Shown here: piece by piece, positions 1 to 8,402 of the stretch
Numbering within the stretch: position 1 is the stretch's first letter
Layout: each line of letters opens with the position of its first letter
DNA from: UBA2185 sp964564625
GTDB taxonomy: Bacteria > Desulfobacterota > Syntrophia > Syntrophales > UBA2185
DNA length: 64,000 nt
Assembly (NCBI GenBank): GCA_964564625.1
Contig: CAZMBE010000013.1
Span: forward strand, 17,828-81,827
Direction: 5' to 3'
Position numbers and translations under genes: made by a program
Notes under the pieces: model-generated
Told to the model about the DNA's origin: nothing
The model's database searches: none
The model's input: the letters and a program-made list of their open reading frames with translations, nothing else

Positions 1-10
1 AGGCAGGTAT

Positions 11-1012
11 ATGTTTAGCGCCCATCTGGTGAACGATCCCTTTGGCGACCCAGGGGTATATATTGAATTTAAGTACCGGCGATCAGCACTCCTTTTTGAC
101 TTGGGAGATCTTCATAATCTGAGTCCGAGGAAGCTTCTCAAAATCGGTCACATCTTTGTCTCCCATACCCATATGGATCATTTTATCGGATTTGATTATC
201 TGCTGAGAGTATGTTTAGGCCGTGACCACCATATCTCGCTCTATGGTCCTCCCGGTTTTCACAAGCAGATAGAGAATAAAATTAATGCGTACACATGGAA
301 TCTTGTAGAAAATTACACGAACGATTTTGCCTTGCATGTTACAGAGGTGCATCCGGGAAACAAAATGATCAGGCATTATCGCTGCCGGACAGCCTTCACC
401 CCCGAAATTGAAGACATACATGAGGGTTTTGATGGAACCATCGTGGAAAACAATCATTTTTCCGTGAAAGGAGAGTTCCTTGATCACAAGATTCCCTGCC
501 TGGCTTACAGATTTGAAGAAAAAAGCCGCGTCAATATCAAGAAGAATATCCTTCAGGAAATGGGACTTCCTGTGGGGGTATGGTTGATGGACATGAAGGA
601 CCGGATTCTCCGCGGAGAACCCGATGATACGCCCATACGGGTGTGTTGGAAAGCAGGACGAGAGGAAGGGGAGGAAAAGATCATTCCTCTGGGTGAATTG
701 AAAGCGACCATAGTGAAGATAACGCCGGGACAAAAGATTACATATATTACCGATGCTATCTATAATGAAGAAAACGCCCGGAAAATTGTACGGCTGGCCG
801 AAGCTTCCGATCTGATGTTTATCGAGGCGACGTTTCTCCATGAAGACACGGATAAAGCAACGCGGAAGTATCATCTCACTGCCCTTCAGGCTGGAACGCT
901 TGCACGCAGAGCAGGGGCAAAAAGGATTTCTCTATTTCATTTTTCTCCTAAGTATAAGGGTACAGGAAACAACCTGGTTGAGGAAGCAACGAGGGCGTTC
1001 AACGGTGCGTGA
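11..1012 (+). CDS. MBL-fold hydrolase, RNase Z-like
   Basis: This is a 333-residue metallo-beta-lactamase-fold protein. Residues about 48-60 carry the zinc-binding signature SHTHMDHFIGF, the HxHxDH motif of the fold. A late histidine follows in YHLTALQAG, and SLFHFSPKY near the C-terminus resembles the last metal ligand of the RNase Z/ElaC branch. RNase Z trims tRNA 3' trailers, but many members of this branch have other or unknown substrates, so the fold is secure and the substrate is not. The start lies only ten bases into the window, so an earlier start cannot be excluded. The next gene is convergent. Confidence 0.8.
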   Translation: MFSAHLVNDPFGDPGVYIEFKYRRSALLFDLGDLHNLSPRKLLKIGHIFVSHTHMDHFIGFDYLLRVCLGRDHHISLYGPPGFHKQIENKINAYTWNLVENYTNDFALHVTEVHPGNKMIRHYRCRTAFTPEIEDIHEGFDGTIVENNHFSVKGEFLDHKIPCLAYRFEEKSRVNIKKNILQEMGLPVGVWLMDMKDRILRGEPDDTPIRVCWKAGREEGEEKIIPLGELKATIVKITPGQKITYITDAIYNEENARKIVRLAEASDLMFIEATFLHEDTDKATRKYHLTALQAGTLARRAGAKRISLFHFSPKYKGTGNNLVEEATRAFNGA

Positions 1013-1132
1013 CCTTAATGACAGTAAGCAAAGAGATGCCCCGCTCCACTCGAAAAAACCTCCGGATAAAGCGGTGCGTAGCAAAAGCCTGTGCCCGGTC
1101 CAGGGAGGAGAACTTTTGCGAGGCTCTTGCGG

Positions 1133-1636
1133 TTATAGTTTTTTGATCTGAAACCCTTCTAACTTAATGGCAACGGAACGCTGAAGAAGTTCTATGGTGA
1201 TGACAAAAAGTTCTTTACTATAATCTGTGCTGACGACAACCCCCTCGATTCCCTTGAAGGGGCCATCGATAATGAGGGCCGGTTCCCCAACTTTCGGATA
1301 CTGAATTTGCTGAACTTCTACTTTAGATTGAACAATTCTCTGGATAGCTTCTATCTTGGCATCGGGAACTGCTATCGGCTCAGCCCCCCGCGGTTTGCCA
1401 AGAATTCTGACTACCCCGAAAGTCTTCAGGACATCAAGTTTCGTCTGATTGTCGAGTACAAGGAGTTCTACAAAAAGATACCCCGGGAATAGGGGGATCG
1501 TGATCTTCTTGCGTCTGTCTTTCCGTGTGCTCCAGACTTCTATCTTGGGCAAAAAAGCATGGAGCGATTTCTGGACAAGGCCGGTGTAAACCCTGTCTTC
1601 ATGACGGCTTCGTGTATGAACAGCGTACCATGGCAT
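1133..1636 (-). CDS. NusG-like transcription antitermination factor (NusG paralogue)
   Basis: The 167-residue protein has a NusG N-terminal domain (opening WYAVHTRSRHEDRV, then the typical LFPGYLFVEL at about 50-59) and a C-terminal KOW segment around residues 108-135 (VGEPALIIDGPFKGIEGVV). It is shorter than housekeeping NusG and is not beside secE or rplK, which is typical of specialised paralogues (RfaH/UpxY/LoaP type). Those paralogues load onto RNA polymerase at long polysaccharide or secondary-metabolite operons. Sugar-nucleotide genes occur at 6.6-7.2 and 15.5-19 kb, but a link is only a guess. The gene stands alone on the minus strand. Confidence 0.82.
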   Translation of the reverse strand: MPWYAVHTRSRHEDRVYTGLVQKSLHAFLPKIEVWSTRKDRRKKITIPLFPGYLFVELLVLDNQTKLDVLKTFGVVRILGKPRGAEPIAVPDAKIEAIQRIVQSKVEVQQIQYPKVGEPALIIDGPFKGIEGVVVSTDYSKELFVITIELLQRSVAIKLEGFQIKKL

Positions 1637-1738
1637 ACCAGATTCCTTAATCGAAGTTACAATTACCCCAATCCCACATGTGGATAGTGCAAGGAAGATG
1701 TATACTAATAAAAATTATTTTTCAATGGTGAAATCATT

Positions 1739-3325
1739 ATGCCGGAATTTACGATCACGGGACTGGCTCTATCCCTTGGCGAAGATGAAGGAATATTGAA
1801 AGAAAAAGCCGCGTTGGTCCTCAATATTACCACTGATGCGATTTCATCTCTGAAAATCATCAGAAAATCGATTGATGCGAGGAGAAGAAAGCCTCCGCGT
1901 TTCATGTATTCAGTGCGTGTGTCTGTGCCGGATGGCAATCATCTGACCGGGAAAGGAAATCTGCAAGGAGAAGTCCTGCCGGAGGAAAAAGGGTTCTTGT
2001 GCTACCCGGCAAAGATGAAACCGGAGAAGAGGCCCGTCATCGTAGGAAGCGGCCCCGCAGGGATCTTTGCCGCCCTTTATCTGGCCGAGAGGGGAATTCC
2101 TGTCCTTCTTCTCGAAAGAGGCCGACAAGTCACAGAGCGGGTAACCGATGTCGAGACCTTTTGGGGAAAGGGCATTTTGAATGTGGAAAGCCATGTTCAT
2201 TTTGGGGAGGGAGGAGCCGGAACATTTTCAGACGGAAAACTCACCAGCAGGGTGAAAAATCCCTCAACGGATTGGGTAAAGAGAACCCTTGTCGATGCCG
2301 GCGCCCCGTCAGAGATTCTTATCGATGCGAAACCTCACATCGGGACGGACCGGCTTCGTAATGTGGTAGTCAACTTTCGCGAGAGACTGGTCAAATGTGG
2401 CAGTGAGGTGCGGTTTGCAGCGAAGGTCACGGATTTGGTAATCCAACGGGGCAGGGTAGAGGGGGTTGTTGTCAACAGCGGGGAGGAAATTAAAACGGAC
2501 CACCTGATTCTGGCGATTGGCCAGAGCGCGGACGATACGTATGGCATGCTTTACGAACGCGGTGTGCATCTGGAACCAAAGCCGTTCGCCATTGGCCTCC
2601 GTATCGAGCATCCCCAGGAGGCGATTAACAGCATTCAGTATGGGAAATGGAGCGGACATCCGAAGCTCCCTCCGGCTGACTATTTCCTGACCGCGAAGCT
2701 TCCGGACATAAACCGGTCCGTATACACGTTCTGCATGTGTCCGGGGGGATACATTATCGGGTGCAGTTCTCAGGAGCGTGGAGTGATTACCAATGGTATG
2801 AGCCGCTACCGGAGAGGGAGCGCATACGCCAATAGTGCCGTTGTAATTGGCATTCGCGTGGAGGATTATCAGGATATCATTCCCCGTCCTTTGAGCGGCC
2901 TTGTCTTTCGGAGGCACTGGGAAGAAAAGGCTTTCATCCTGGGTGGAGAAAATTATCATGCCCCGGCCCAGGGGCTTGTTGATTTTTTACGGGATAGAGA
3001 AGGCGCCATACAAAACCCAACAAGTTTTTCTCCCGGCGTAAAACCGGCGCGATTGCGTGACGCCCTTCCCCCATACGCGGTTGACGCGTTGAAACGGGGA
3101 ATACACGAATTTGACAGGAAAATGCGGGGGTTCATTACGGCGGAAGCCATTCTGATTGGCGTGGAAACCAGAACCTCATCACCGGTGAGGATTGTGAGAG
3201 GCCCGGACGGTCAGAGTGTCTCTGTTGCCGGGCTCTATCCCTGCGGGGAAGGGGCCGGGTACGCCGGAGGTATCATCAGTTCCGCTTTGGATGGGATCAG
3301 GATTGCCGAGGCAATAATTTCTTAA
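1739..3325 (+). CDS. FAD-dependent dehydrogenase (COG2509-type)
   Basis: This 528-residue protein has a small N-terminal domain of about 95 residues, then a Rossmann FAD site (VIVGSGPAGIFAALYLAERG, about residues 100-119) followed by the expected LLERG end of the second strand. The motif HFGEGGAGTFSDGKL is characteristic of the uncharacterised COG2509 FAD dehydrogenases, and the C-terminus has a second FAD-contacting stretch (GLYPCGEGAGYAGGI). The family is widespread in anaerobes, with no firmly established substrate. ATG start; the Shine-Dalgarno (SD) sequence is weak. Cytoplasmic; no signal peptide or membrane segment is seen. Confidence 0.85.
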   Translation: MPEFTITGLALSLGEDEGILKEKAALVLNITTDAISSLKIIRKSIDARRRKPPRFMYSVRVSVPDGNHLTGKGNLQGEVLPEEKGFLCYPAKMKPEKRPVIVGSGPAGIFAALYLAERGIPVLLLERGRQVTERVTDVETFWGKGILNVESHVHFGEGGAGTFSDGKLTSRVKNPSTDWVKRTLVDAGAPSEILIDAKPHIGTDRLRNVVVNFRERLVKCGSEVRFAAKVTDLVIQRGRVEGVVVNSGEEIKTDHLILAIGQSADDTYGMLYERGVHLEPKPFAIGLRIEHPQEAINSIQYGKWSGHPKLPPADYFLTAKLPDINRSVYTFCMCPGGYIIGCSSQERGVITNGMSRYRRGSAYANSAVVIGIRVEDYQDIIPRPLSGLVFRRHWEEKAFILGGENYHAPAQGLVDFLRDREGAIQNPTSFSPGVKPARLRDALPPYAVDALKRGIHEFDRKMRGFITAEAILIGVETRTSSPVRIVRGPDGQSVSVAGLYPCGEGAGYAGGIISSALDGIRIAEAIIS

Positions 3326-3445
3326 TGGCAAATAATATAAAGTGGCACGGATTGTGCTTATTCTTTACGACAGGGTGTTCAGAATGATACCGTTATCATA
3401 TAAAACTGATGAAAGAATTTAATTCCTGCTCTCAAGGTACCTGCT

Positions 3446-4165
3446 ATGGAAGACGAACAGAAAACAAAAGAACAGCTGATAAGTGATTTACAGGTAATGC
3501 GAGTAAAATTTGCGGAGCTGGAAAAATCGCGAAGCGAGCTCATGCAGGTCGAAAAAGCGCTTTCACAAAGCCTCGAAAAATATAAAAGTGCGATTGGATT
3601 TATTATTAATGTTTTGGCGCTCGCCGTTGAAGTAAAAGATCCCTATATCGCCGGACATCAAAAAAGAGTGACAGACCTTGCCCGAGCTATTGCCACGCAG
3701 ATGAAATTACCTGGGGACGTCATTAGCGGTATCCACATGGCGGGCTTAATTCATGATATAGGCAAGATATCCGTGCCGGTAGAAATACTTGGGAAGCCCG
3801 GGATGCTAAGTGATGCTGAATACGGCATAGTAAAGAACCATCCGGAAAGGGGTTATCAGATATTGAAGGATATCGACTTTATCAGTCCCGTTGCGCTGAT
3901 AGTCCATCAGCATCATGAGCGTATGAACGGGACCGGTTATCCTCAAGGTCTAAAAGGAGAAGAAATCCTCCAGGAGGCGAGGATCCTGGCGATAGCTGAC
4001 GTGATGGAAGCCATATGTACACATCGGCCCTACAGGCAGGCCATGGGGGTAGAGAGGGCGTTGAAGGAAATCTCTGAACACAGAGGCGTTCTCTATGATC
4101 CGCAGGCGGTGGATGTGTGTCTCACGCTTTTTAGAGAGAGAGGTTTCAGTTTTAAACCCTGTTGA
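3446..4165 (+). CDS. HD-GYP domain phosphohydrolase (likely c-di-GMP phosphodiesterase)
   Basis: The 239-residue protein begins with a coiled-coil lead (residues 1-45, KTKEQLISDLQ...) of the sort that precedes PAS domains in sensor proteins. The PAS part itself is absent. The HD-GYP domain follows: GHQKRVTDLA, HMAGLIHDIGK with the HD pair, HHERMNGTGYPQGL with the GYP signature, and ARILAIADVMEA. HD-GYP proteins hydrolyse cyclic di-GMP at a bimetal centre. With no receiver domain and only a short coiled coil, the input is unclear, and the protein may be a shortened derivative of a longer sensor. Confidence 0.88.
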   Translation: MEDEQKTKEQLISDLQVMRVKFAELEKSRSELMQVEKALSQSLEKYKSAIGFIINVLALAVEVKDPYIAGHQKRVTDLARAIATQMKLPGDVISGIHMAGLIHDIGKISVPVEILGKPGMLSDAEYGIVKNHPERGYQILKDIDFISPVALIVHQHHERMNGTGYPQGLKGEEILQEARILAIADVMEAICTHRPYRQAMGVERALKEISEHRGVLYDPQAVDVCLTLFRERGFSFKPC

Positions 4166-4202
4166 CAATGATGGTGAGAGGAACTGTGTTGGTTGGGTTT
4201 TG

Positions 4203-5291
4203 TTACTTCTGGATTCTGCCATCAAGGATGATATCAGGACCTTTGCGCAAAACCTTTCTGTAGGCAATGCGGAGGGTTTCATCAACCGTATTGATTCCGA
4301 GGTCTCCGACCGCTTCAATCCCTTTGCCCAGAATCTTCGGTGCGATGACAATCACCACCCTGTCAGGAAGATTTTCATTCAACATGGACGTGATGATAGC
4401 AGATCCTCCCTCAACGAGAATCGAGGAGATAGATCTTTTTCCAAGTTCGGCAAAAAGTTTCTTCAGATCTATGTGGTGATCCGTATCATCTCCAATGACC
4501 AGTGTCTCAATGCCGATACTTTTCAGCCGGGCAACTTTTGCCGGGTTGGCATTCTTTGTCGTTGCGATGATGGTCTTCGCTTTGGCCTGATTCTTCAAAA
4601 CCTGTGCCTCCATGGGTATGCGCAACGAGGAATCGACGATGACCCTGAGGGGGTGTCTTCCCCTGACAAGTCGCACGGTAAGTTCCGGGTTGTCCTGAAT
4701 CAGTGTATTGATGCCGATAAGCACGGCATCGTGAGAACTCCTGAGTCTATGGGCAAGCTTGAGCGATAAATCGGAACTGATCCACCGTGAGTGTCCCGAA
4801 GCAGCGGCGATCCGCCCGTCGATGGTCTGGGCAAACTTGAGGGTGATGAAGGGAATTCCCGTCTTGATAAATTTGAAAAATCTCTCGTTCAATTGGGTGC
4901 ATTCTTCTTTGAGAATGCCAACGGTCGTCTCTATACCTTGTCGCTGAAGGGAATCGATCCCTTTTCCGGAGACCAGCGGGTTGGGATCTGCGGTACCGAT
5001 GACCACTCTCGCCGGTTTTTGCGCGATAAGACATTCACAACACGGGGGCGTCTTCCCGTAATGGGTACAAGGTTCGAGGCTTACGTAAATAGTTGCGCCC
5101 TCGATCGATTCCGAAGCGCAATTGATCGCGTTGATTTCCGCGTGATTGCCTCCGAATATTTGATGATATCCCTCACCGATAATACGGCCTTCCTTCACGA
5201 TAACGGCGCCCACCATGGGGTTGGGACTCACCCATGCTTCCCCTTTTCGCGCGAGCCTGAGGGCGCGTCTCATATAGAATTCATCATTCAC
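4203..5291 (-). CDS. ribD: Riboflavin biosynthesis deaminase/reductase RibD
   Basis: RibD deaminates the pyrimidine ring opened by GTP cyclohydrolase II and then reduces the ribose side chain in riboflavin synthesis. The N-terminal deaminase shows the zinc motif HAEINAI and the PCTHYGKTPPCCECL stretch. The C-terminal reductase shows TLKFAQTIDGRIA, SRWISS and ILVEGGSAI. I start the gene at GTG 5291 because the upstream ATG (5315) lacks an SD, while a purine-rich GAAAAGGAAAGG precedes the GTG; this gives 362 residues. Other rib genes are not adjacent. It converges with the HD-GYP gene. Confidence 0.93.
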   Translation of the reverse strand: MNDEFYMRRALRLARKGEAWVSPNPMVGAVIVKEGRIIGEGYHQIFGGNHAEINAINCASESIEGATIYVSLEPCTHYGKTPPCCECLIAQKPARVVIGTADPNPLVSGKGIDSLQRQGIETTVGILKEECTQLNERFFKFIKTGIPFITLKFAQTIDGRIAAASGHSRWISSDLSLKLAHRLRSSHDAVLIGINTLIQDNPELTVRLVRGRHPLRVIVDSSLRIPMEAQVLKNQAKAKTIIATTKNANPAKVARLKSIGIETLVIGDDTDHHIDLKKLFAELGKRSISSILVEGGSAIITSMLNENLPDRVVIVIAPKILGKGIEAVGDLGINTVDETLRIAYRKVLRKGPDIILDGRIQK

Positions 5292-5458
5292 GGCACACCT
5301 TTCCTTTTCTCTCAATTTTGCGCATCTTATACCATGCCTGGGGAGTATGTAAAGAGGCCTTGTGCAGAAGACTTAATAAATATGCATTAATCACAGGTAA
5401 AGTTTCCGTAGATATTTAGTTTTCGGAAGGCAACGTCTTTGTAAGAAAAAGGGGCAGT

Positions 5459-5485
5459 GGGGTCAAATCTTTACTCTTGACATTT
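5459..5485 (+). repeat. Left 27-bp inverted repeat of the RAYT element
   Basis: The sequence starts ggggtcaaatctttactc and ends ttgacattt. It is identical to the repeat at 61332-61358 and is the exact reverse complement of those at 6498-6524 and 61447-61473. Confidence 0.95.
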
Positions 5486-5512
5486 CATTTTATCCATGCA
5501 TAGTAGCTCTCC

Positions 5513-6520
5513 ATGACACGTCCTCTGAGAATCCAATATCCCGGCGCATACTACCACGTAACCTGCCGGGGAAATGAACGGCGAAGGATATTCATAGATA
5601 GGGAAGATCGGGAGATATTCTTTGAGAGGTTACTACGCTCCCTCGATATACATAACGTCCGTCTCCTCTCCTATGTGCTCATGCCCAACCACTTCCATTT
5701 ACTGATTACCACCCCTGAGGGCAATCTGTCCGAGTTCATGCGCCATTTCAATATCAGCTATACCGCTTCTTTCAATCGCAGGCACCATCGAGCCGGGCAC
5801 CTTTATCAGGGGAGATATAAATCCTATCTTATTGACGCCGATCAGTATCTCCTTGAGGTGTCTCGCTACATCCATCTTAACCCGGTGCGTATCGGTAATC
5901 TCGCGCGAAAATCGGGAGAGGAGAAATGGGCAATTCTTCTGAAAGACGACTCAAACAGTCTGCTCGGTTTTTTATCTGTTAGGAAAAGAAAAAGTTATGT
6001 GAATTACGAAATAATTCTGGATCACTTTGGGGGAGATAATCCCACGGGCAGGAAAGCGTATGGCAGTTTTTTGATATCGGGGGTTAGCGGTCAACTGGAA
6101 AATCCCTTGGATATGGCGAAGGGCACCGGTATTGTGGGAGGAGCCGATTTCATTAATTTGATCAAGCAAAGATTCATTAAAGAAGATCACCCGGTAAGGG
6201 AACAACCTGCGATGAGAGAATTGAGAAAAGAGATCAGCCCGGAAGAACTCATCAGGCATTTTTCGAAATTAACGAAGGCGCAAGACTTAGTTCAGCGTGG
6301 TAAGCATTCTTCGGAAAGGGCGATGCTGATGGAGCTTCTCTACCGACTCTGCAGAATCACGCAGCTGGAAATCGGGAAACTTGTGGGCGGAATTGATTAC
6401 AGCGCCGTTAGTCAGGCAAGAAAGAGATTTCAACAAAAGCTCGGGGTTGACAAAGAATTGAGAAAGAAGTTTTTTTCGATTCAAGGGAAATTGTGTGAAA
6501 TGTCAAGAGTAAAGATTTGA
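5513..6520 (+). CDS. REP-associated tyrosine transposase (IS200-like Y1 fold)
   Basis: The 335-residue protein opens MTRPLRIQYPGAYYHVTCRG, typical of RAYTs. It has the HUH pair in MPNHFHLLI (about residues 62-70), the candidate catalytic tyrosine region in SRYIHLNPV, and RGNERRRIF near the start. The family nicks and rejoins single-stranded DNA at REP hairpins. The C-terminal third (residues about 245-335) holds a DnaA-like helix-turn-helix (RLCRITQLEIGKLVGGIDYS), common in long RAYTs and probably a DNA-recognition domain. The TGA stop lies inside the right inverted repeat, so the last residues (SRVKI) are encoded by the repeat. The gene looks intact. Confidence 0.9.
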   Translation: MTRPLRIQYPGAYYHVTCRGNERRRIFIDREDREIFFERLLRSLDIHNVRLLSYVLMPNHFHLLITTPEGNLSEFMRHFNISYTASFNRRHHRAGHLYQGRYKSYLIDADQYLLEVSRYIHLNPVRIGNLARKSGEEKWAILLKDDSNSLLGFLSVRKRKSYVNYEIILDHFGGDNPTGRKAYGSFLISGVSGQLENPLDMAKGTGIVGGADFINLIKQRFIKEDHPVREQPAMRELRKEISPEELIRHFSKLTKAQDLVQRGKHSSERAMLMELLYRLCRITQLEIGKLVGGIDYSAVSQARKRFQQKLGVDKELRKKFFSIQGKLCEMSRVKI

Positions 6521-6524
6521 CCCC
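6498..6524 (-). repeat. Right 27-bp inverted repeat of the RAYT element
   Basis: Exact reverse complement of 5459-5485. It overlaps the last codons and the stop of the transposase gene. Confidence 0.95.
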
Positions 6525-6564
6525 TGATTTTTCTTTTGACCCCTGATTTTCCCTGATTTTTCTT
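6517..6564 (+). repeat. Short direct repeats at the right edge of the RAYT element
   Basis: TTGACCCCTGATTTT occurs at 6517-6531 and again at 6536-6550, followed by a shorter CCCTGATTTT at 6551-6560. The first copy starts inside the right inverted repeat, so these look like slippage or repeated end-processing at the element boundary. Confidence 0.75.
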
Positions 6565-6599
6565 GGTGAGGGGTTTCAAAATATGATATAGGGACACGC

Positions 6600-6773
6600 A
6601 TGTTGTTGAAAGAAGTACATAATCCCCAGCGGTTCGGAGTCCCCGTTTTTGATGGCGACAGTAGTATCAATGTCGAGGAAAAACCCGCCGTGCCGGCATC
6701 AAAGAATGCCGTTATTGGAATTTACAAGTATGCAGGCAATATAGTCACGAAAACAGGAGCAAATAAACTATGA
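6600..6773 (+). pseudogene. Truncated sugar-phosphate nucleotidyltransferase (RmlA-like) fragment
   Basis: The 57-codon frame reads LLKEVHNPQRFGVPVFDGD, then VEEKPAVPASKNAVIGIY. These match the central KEVxNPxRFGV...EEKP...AVxGIY block of glucose-1-phosphate thymidylyltransferases, which are normally about 290 residues. Both the N-terminal nucleotide-binding part and the C-terminal half are missing. The homology begins about 75 bases after the right end of the RAYT element, so insertion or rearrangement there may have removed the front. Its TGA overlaps the ATG of the following rmlC-like gene (ATGA), the remains of a coupled pair. Confidence 0.7.
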
Positions 6774-7225
6774 TCCAAGGTGTTATGATTAAAAGGCTCA
6801 AGGTCATACCGGATGAACAGGGCAGGCTCATGGAAATCCTGCGTGTTGACGATGAGATGTTTAAAGGGTTTGGCCAGGTGTACATGACTACTGCATACCC
6901 CGGGGTAGTGAAGGGCTGGCATTATCATAAAAAGCAGTATGACAATATGGCAGTAGTGAAGGGAATGATGAAAATTGTTCTTTATGACAGCAGGCCTGAT
7001 TCTGCAACTCGCGGTGAGATCAATGAATTCTTTGCAGGTGAGCATAATCCTGTACTGATACATATACCCCCTTACGTGTATCACGGATTTAAATGCATAT
7101 CCGTAGAGGATGCCGTTGTCATCAATACACCTACGGAAGCATACAACTACCAGGAGCCGGACGAATTCAGGGTCCATCCCCACGATAACGATATTCCCTA
7201 TGAGTGGGATCGGAAAGACGGATAG
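6770..7225 (+). CDS. dTDP-4-dehydrorhamnose 3,5-epimerase family cupin
   Basis: The 151-residue protein resembles the RmlC family: an N-terminal IKRLKVIPDEQGRLMEILR, the cupin strand GVVKGWHYHKKQYDN in place of the usual GxHxQ, then IPPYVYHGFKC with the second conserved histidine. RmlC epimerises a 4-keto-6-deoxy sugar nucleotide on the way to dTDP-rhamnose. The GWHYHKK variant suggests a divergent member whose substrate may not be the rhamnose precursor. Its start overlaps the stop of the truncated RmlA-like fragment, which supports a former sugar-nucleotide operon. Confidence 0.78.
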   Translation: MIQGVMIKRLKVIPDEQGRLMEILRVDDEMFKGFGQVYMTTAYPGVVKGWHYHKKQYDNMAVVKGMMKIVLYDSRPDSATRGEINEFFAGEHNPVLIHIPPYVYHGFKCISVEDAVVINTPTEAYNYQEPDEFRVHPHDNDIPYEWDRKDG

Positions 7226-7256
7226 CGTTGCACTCGAATAATGGGGCTGGAGAATT

Positions 7257-8024
7257 ATGAACGTGTTCTTTGATATATTTTTTACCGTTGCCGGTGCTGC
7301 CGTGGGGAGTTTCCTGAATGTACTGATATGCCGAATTCCGGAGGGTCAGTCGATTGTCTTCCCTCCATCCCATTGTCCAAAATGCCAGCATCCCATAAGG
7401 TTCTACGATAATATACCACTCATAAGTTACCTCGTTTTACGGGGAAGATGCCGGGATTGTAAGGGAAAAATCTCCCTTCGATATCCTGTAGTGGAAGCAA
7501 TTACAGCCCTCATGGCACTCCTCTTATTCCTGAAATTCGGCCTGAGCCTGAAATACCTTTTTTCTTTTGTATTTACCGCATCATTGATTGTCATCACCTT
7601 CATTGACCTTGATCTTCAGATAATTCCTGATGTCATCACGTTACCGGGGATCCCTCTTTTCTTCCTTGCGGCTGTTTTTTTTATGGATATTAAGGTAATG
7701 GATGCGGCGCTAGGGCTTTTAATCGGCGGTGGATGCCTGTTCGCCATCGCATTCGTGTATGAACTCATCACAAAAAGGGAAGGTATGGGGGGAGGGGACA
7801 TCAAGCTGCTGGCCATGATGGGGGCGTTTCTGGGATGGAAGTCGTTGTTTTTCATTCTGTTTGTCAGCTCTGTACTCGGTGCTGTTGTGGGTATTTCCAC
7901 AATGATCGCCAAGGGTAAAGATATGAAATATGCTGTGCCTTTTGGCCCCTTTTTATCCATTGCCGCTGTTGCGTATCTTTTTGTAGGCCTTGATGTAATG
8001 GAATATTTCTTCTTCCGTAATTGA
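7257..8024 (+). CDS. pilD: Prepilin peptidase PilD/GspO (A24 family)
   Basis: This inner-membrane aspartic peptidase cleaves and N-methylates type IV prepilins and type II secretion pseudopilins. The 255-residue protein has the N-terminal GAAVGSFLNVLICRIPEG signature, a four-cysteine zinc knuckle (CPKC...CRDC, about residues 42-66), and the two catalytic aspartates in DLDLQIIPD and GGGDIKLLAMMG. Several hydrophobic segments span the remainder. Pilus or secretion genes are not beside it, which is common for pilD. A hairpin (CTTCATAA/TTATGAAG, 8023-8053) follows and may end the transcript. Confidence 0.93.
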   Translation: MNVFFDIFFTVAGAAVGSFLNVLICRIPEGQSIVFPPSHCPKCQHPIRFYDNIPLISYLVLRGRCRDCKGKISLRYPVVEAITALMALLLFLKFGLSLKYLFSFVFTASLIVITFIDLDLQIIPDVITLPGIPLFFLAAVFFMDIKVMDAALGLLIGGGCLFAIAFVYELITKREGMGGGDIKLLAMMGAFLGWKSLFFILFVSSVLGAVVGISTMIAKGKDMKYAVPFGPFLSIAAVAYLFVGLDVMEYFFFRN

Positions 8025-8128
8025 CTTCATAATAAGAGATGTTTTTATGAAGAACGAGTCGTAAAAAGCAAGCGAAAAGGGCTTTGTGGGGAGCGTCAGG
8101 GTAAGGCTTTTTAGGGCCTCAAAATATC

Positions 8129-8157
8129 TTGACATCAAATTCTTATAAATATACTGT
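8129..8157 (+). promoter_or_regulatory. Sigma-70-type promoter in the pilD-argS gap
   Basis: TTGACA at 8129-8134 is followed after 17 bases by TACTGT at 8152-8157; an alternative -10, TATACT, lies at 8150-8155. Predicted transcription would begin near 8164. Confidence 0.5.
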
Positions 8158-8163
8158 ACAGCG

Positions 8164-8300
8164 AAATCTACATCTGAGATTCAGATACTTAAATTATTAT
8201 GGGAACTGGGAAAAAGTCTCGAAGCGAGTAATGACCGGCGGTATCATAGATCAATGAACTTTTCTGCAGAGAGAGGTTGGCCATGGAGCCAACTTTTTTT
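8164..8300 (+). ncRNA. Candidate small RNA of about 137 nt upstream of argS
   Basis: Between the promoter-like sequence at 8129-8157 and a strong intrinsic terminator at 8276-8300 there is no convincing reading frame. The spacing and the terminator placed before argS are what a free-standing small RNA would look like. I do not recognise the sequence as a known RNA family. It could instead be a premature-termination leader for argS, since that gene starts about 100 bases further on. Confidence 0.35.
8276..8300 (+). terminator. Intrinsic terminator between pilD and argS
   Basis: GTTGGC (8276-8281) pairs with GCCAAC (8288-8293) around a six-base loop and is followed directly by seven T. Confidence 0.75.
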
Positions 8301-8402
8301 AATTCATTAAAGAATTGCCCTTTTTGCCCCTGTACCCATCGGAGGGTCTTGGTTTTATTCTATGGGAACCTTGTATCATAGATTCATGGCATGTGACGAT
8401 CA

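Larger units (their letters stand above)
5459..6524 (+). mobile_element. RAYT element bounded by perfect 27-bp inverted repeats
   Basis: A 27-bp sequence beginning ggggtcaaatctttactc at 5459-5485 recurs as an exact reverse complement at 6498-6524, enclosing the transposase gene. RAYTs are single-copy Y1 transposases that act on palindromic REP-like sequences rather than hopping as ordinary insertion sequences. The same 27-bp pair, again perfect, bounds a 142-bp gene-free element at 61332-61473, so the ends are probably the recognised units. I see no clear target duplication. Confidence 0.85.

Noticed and set aside
5459..6524. Classic insertion sequence with target duplication
   Set aside because: I see no duplicated target; the Y1 transposase family and the shared repeats fit a RAYT/REP system better.
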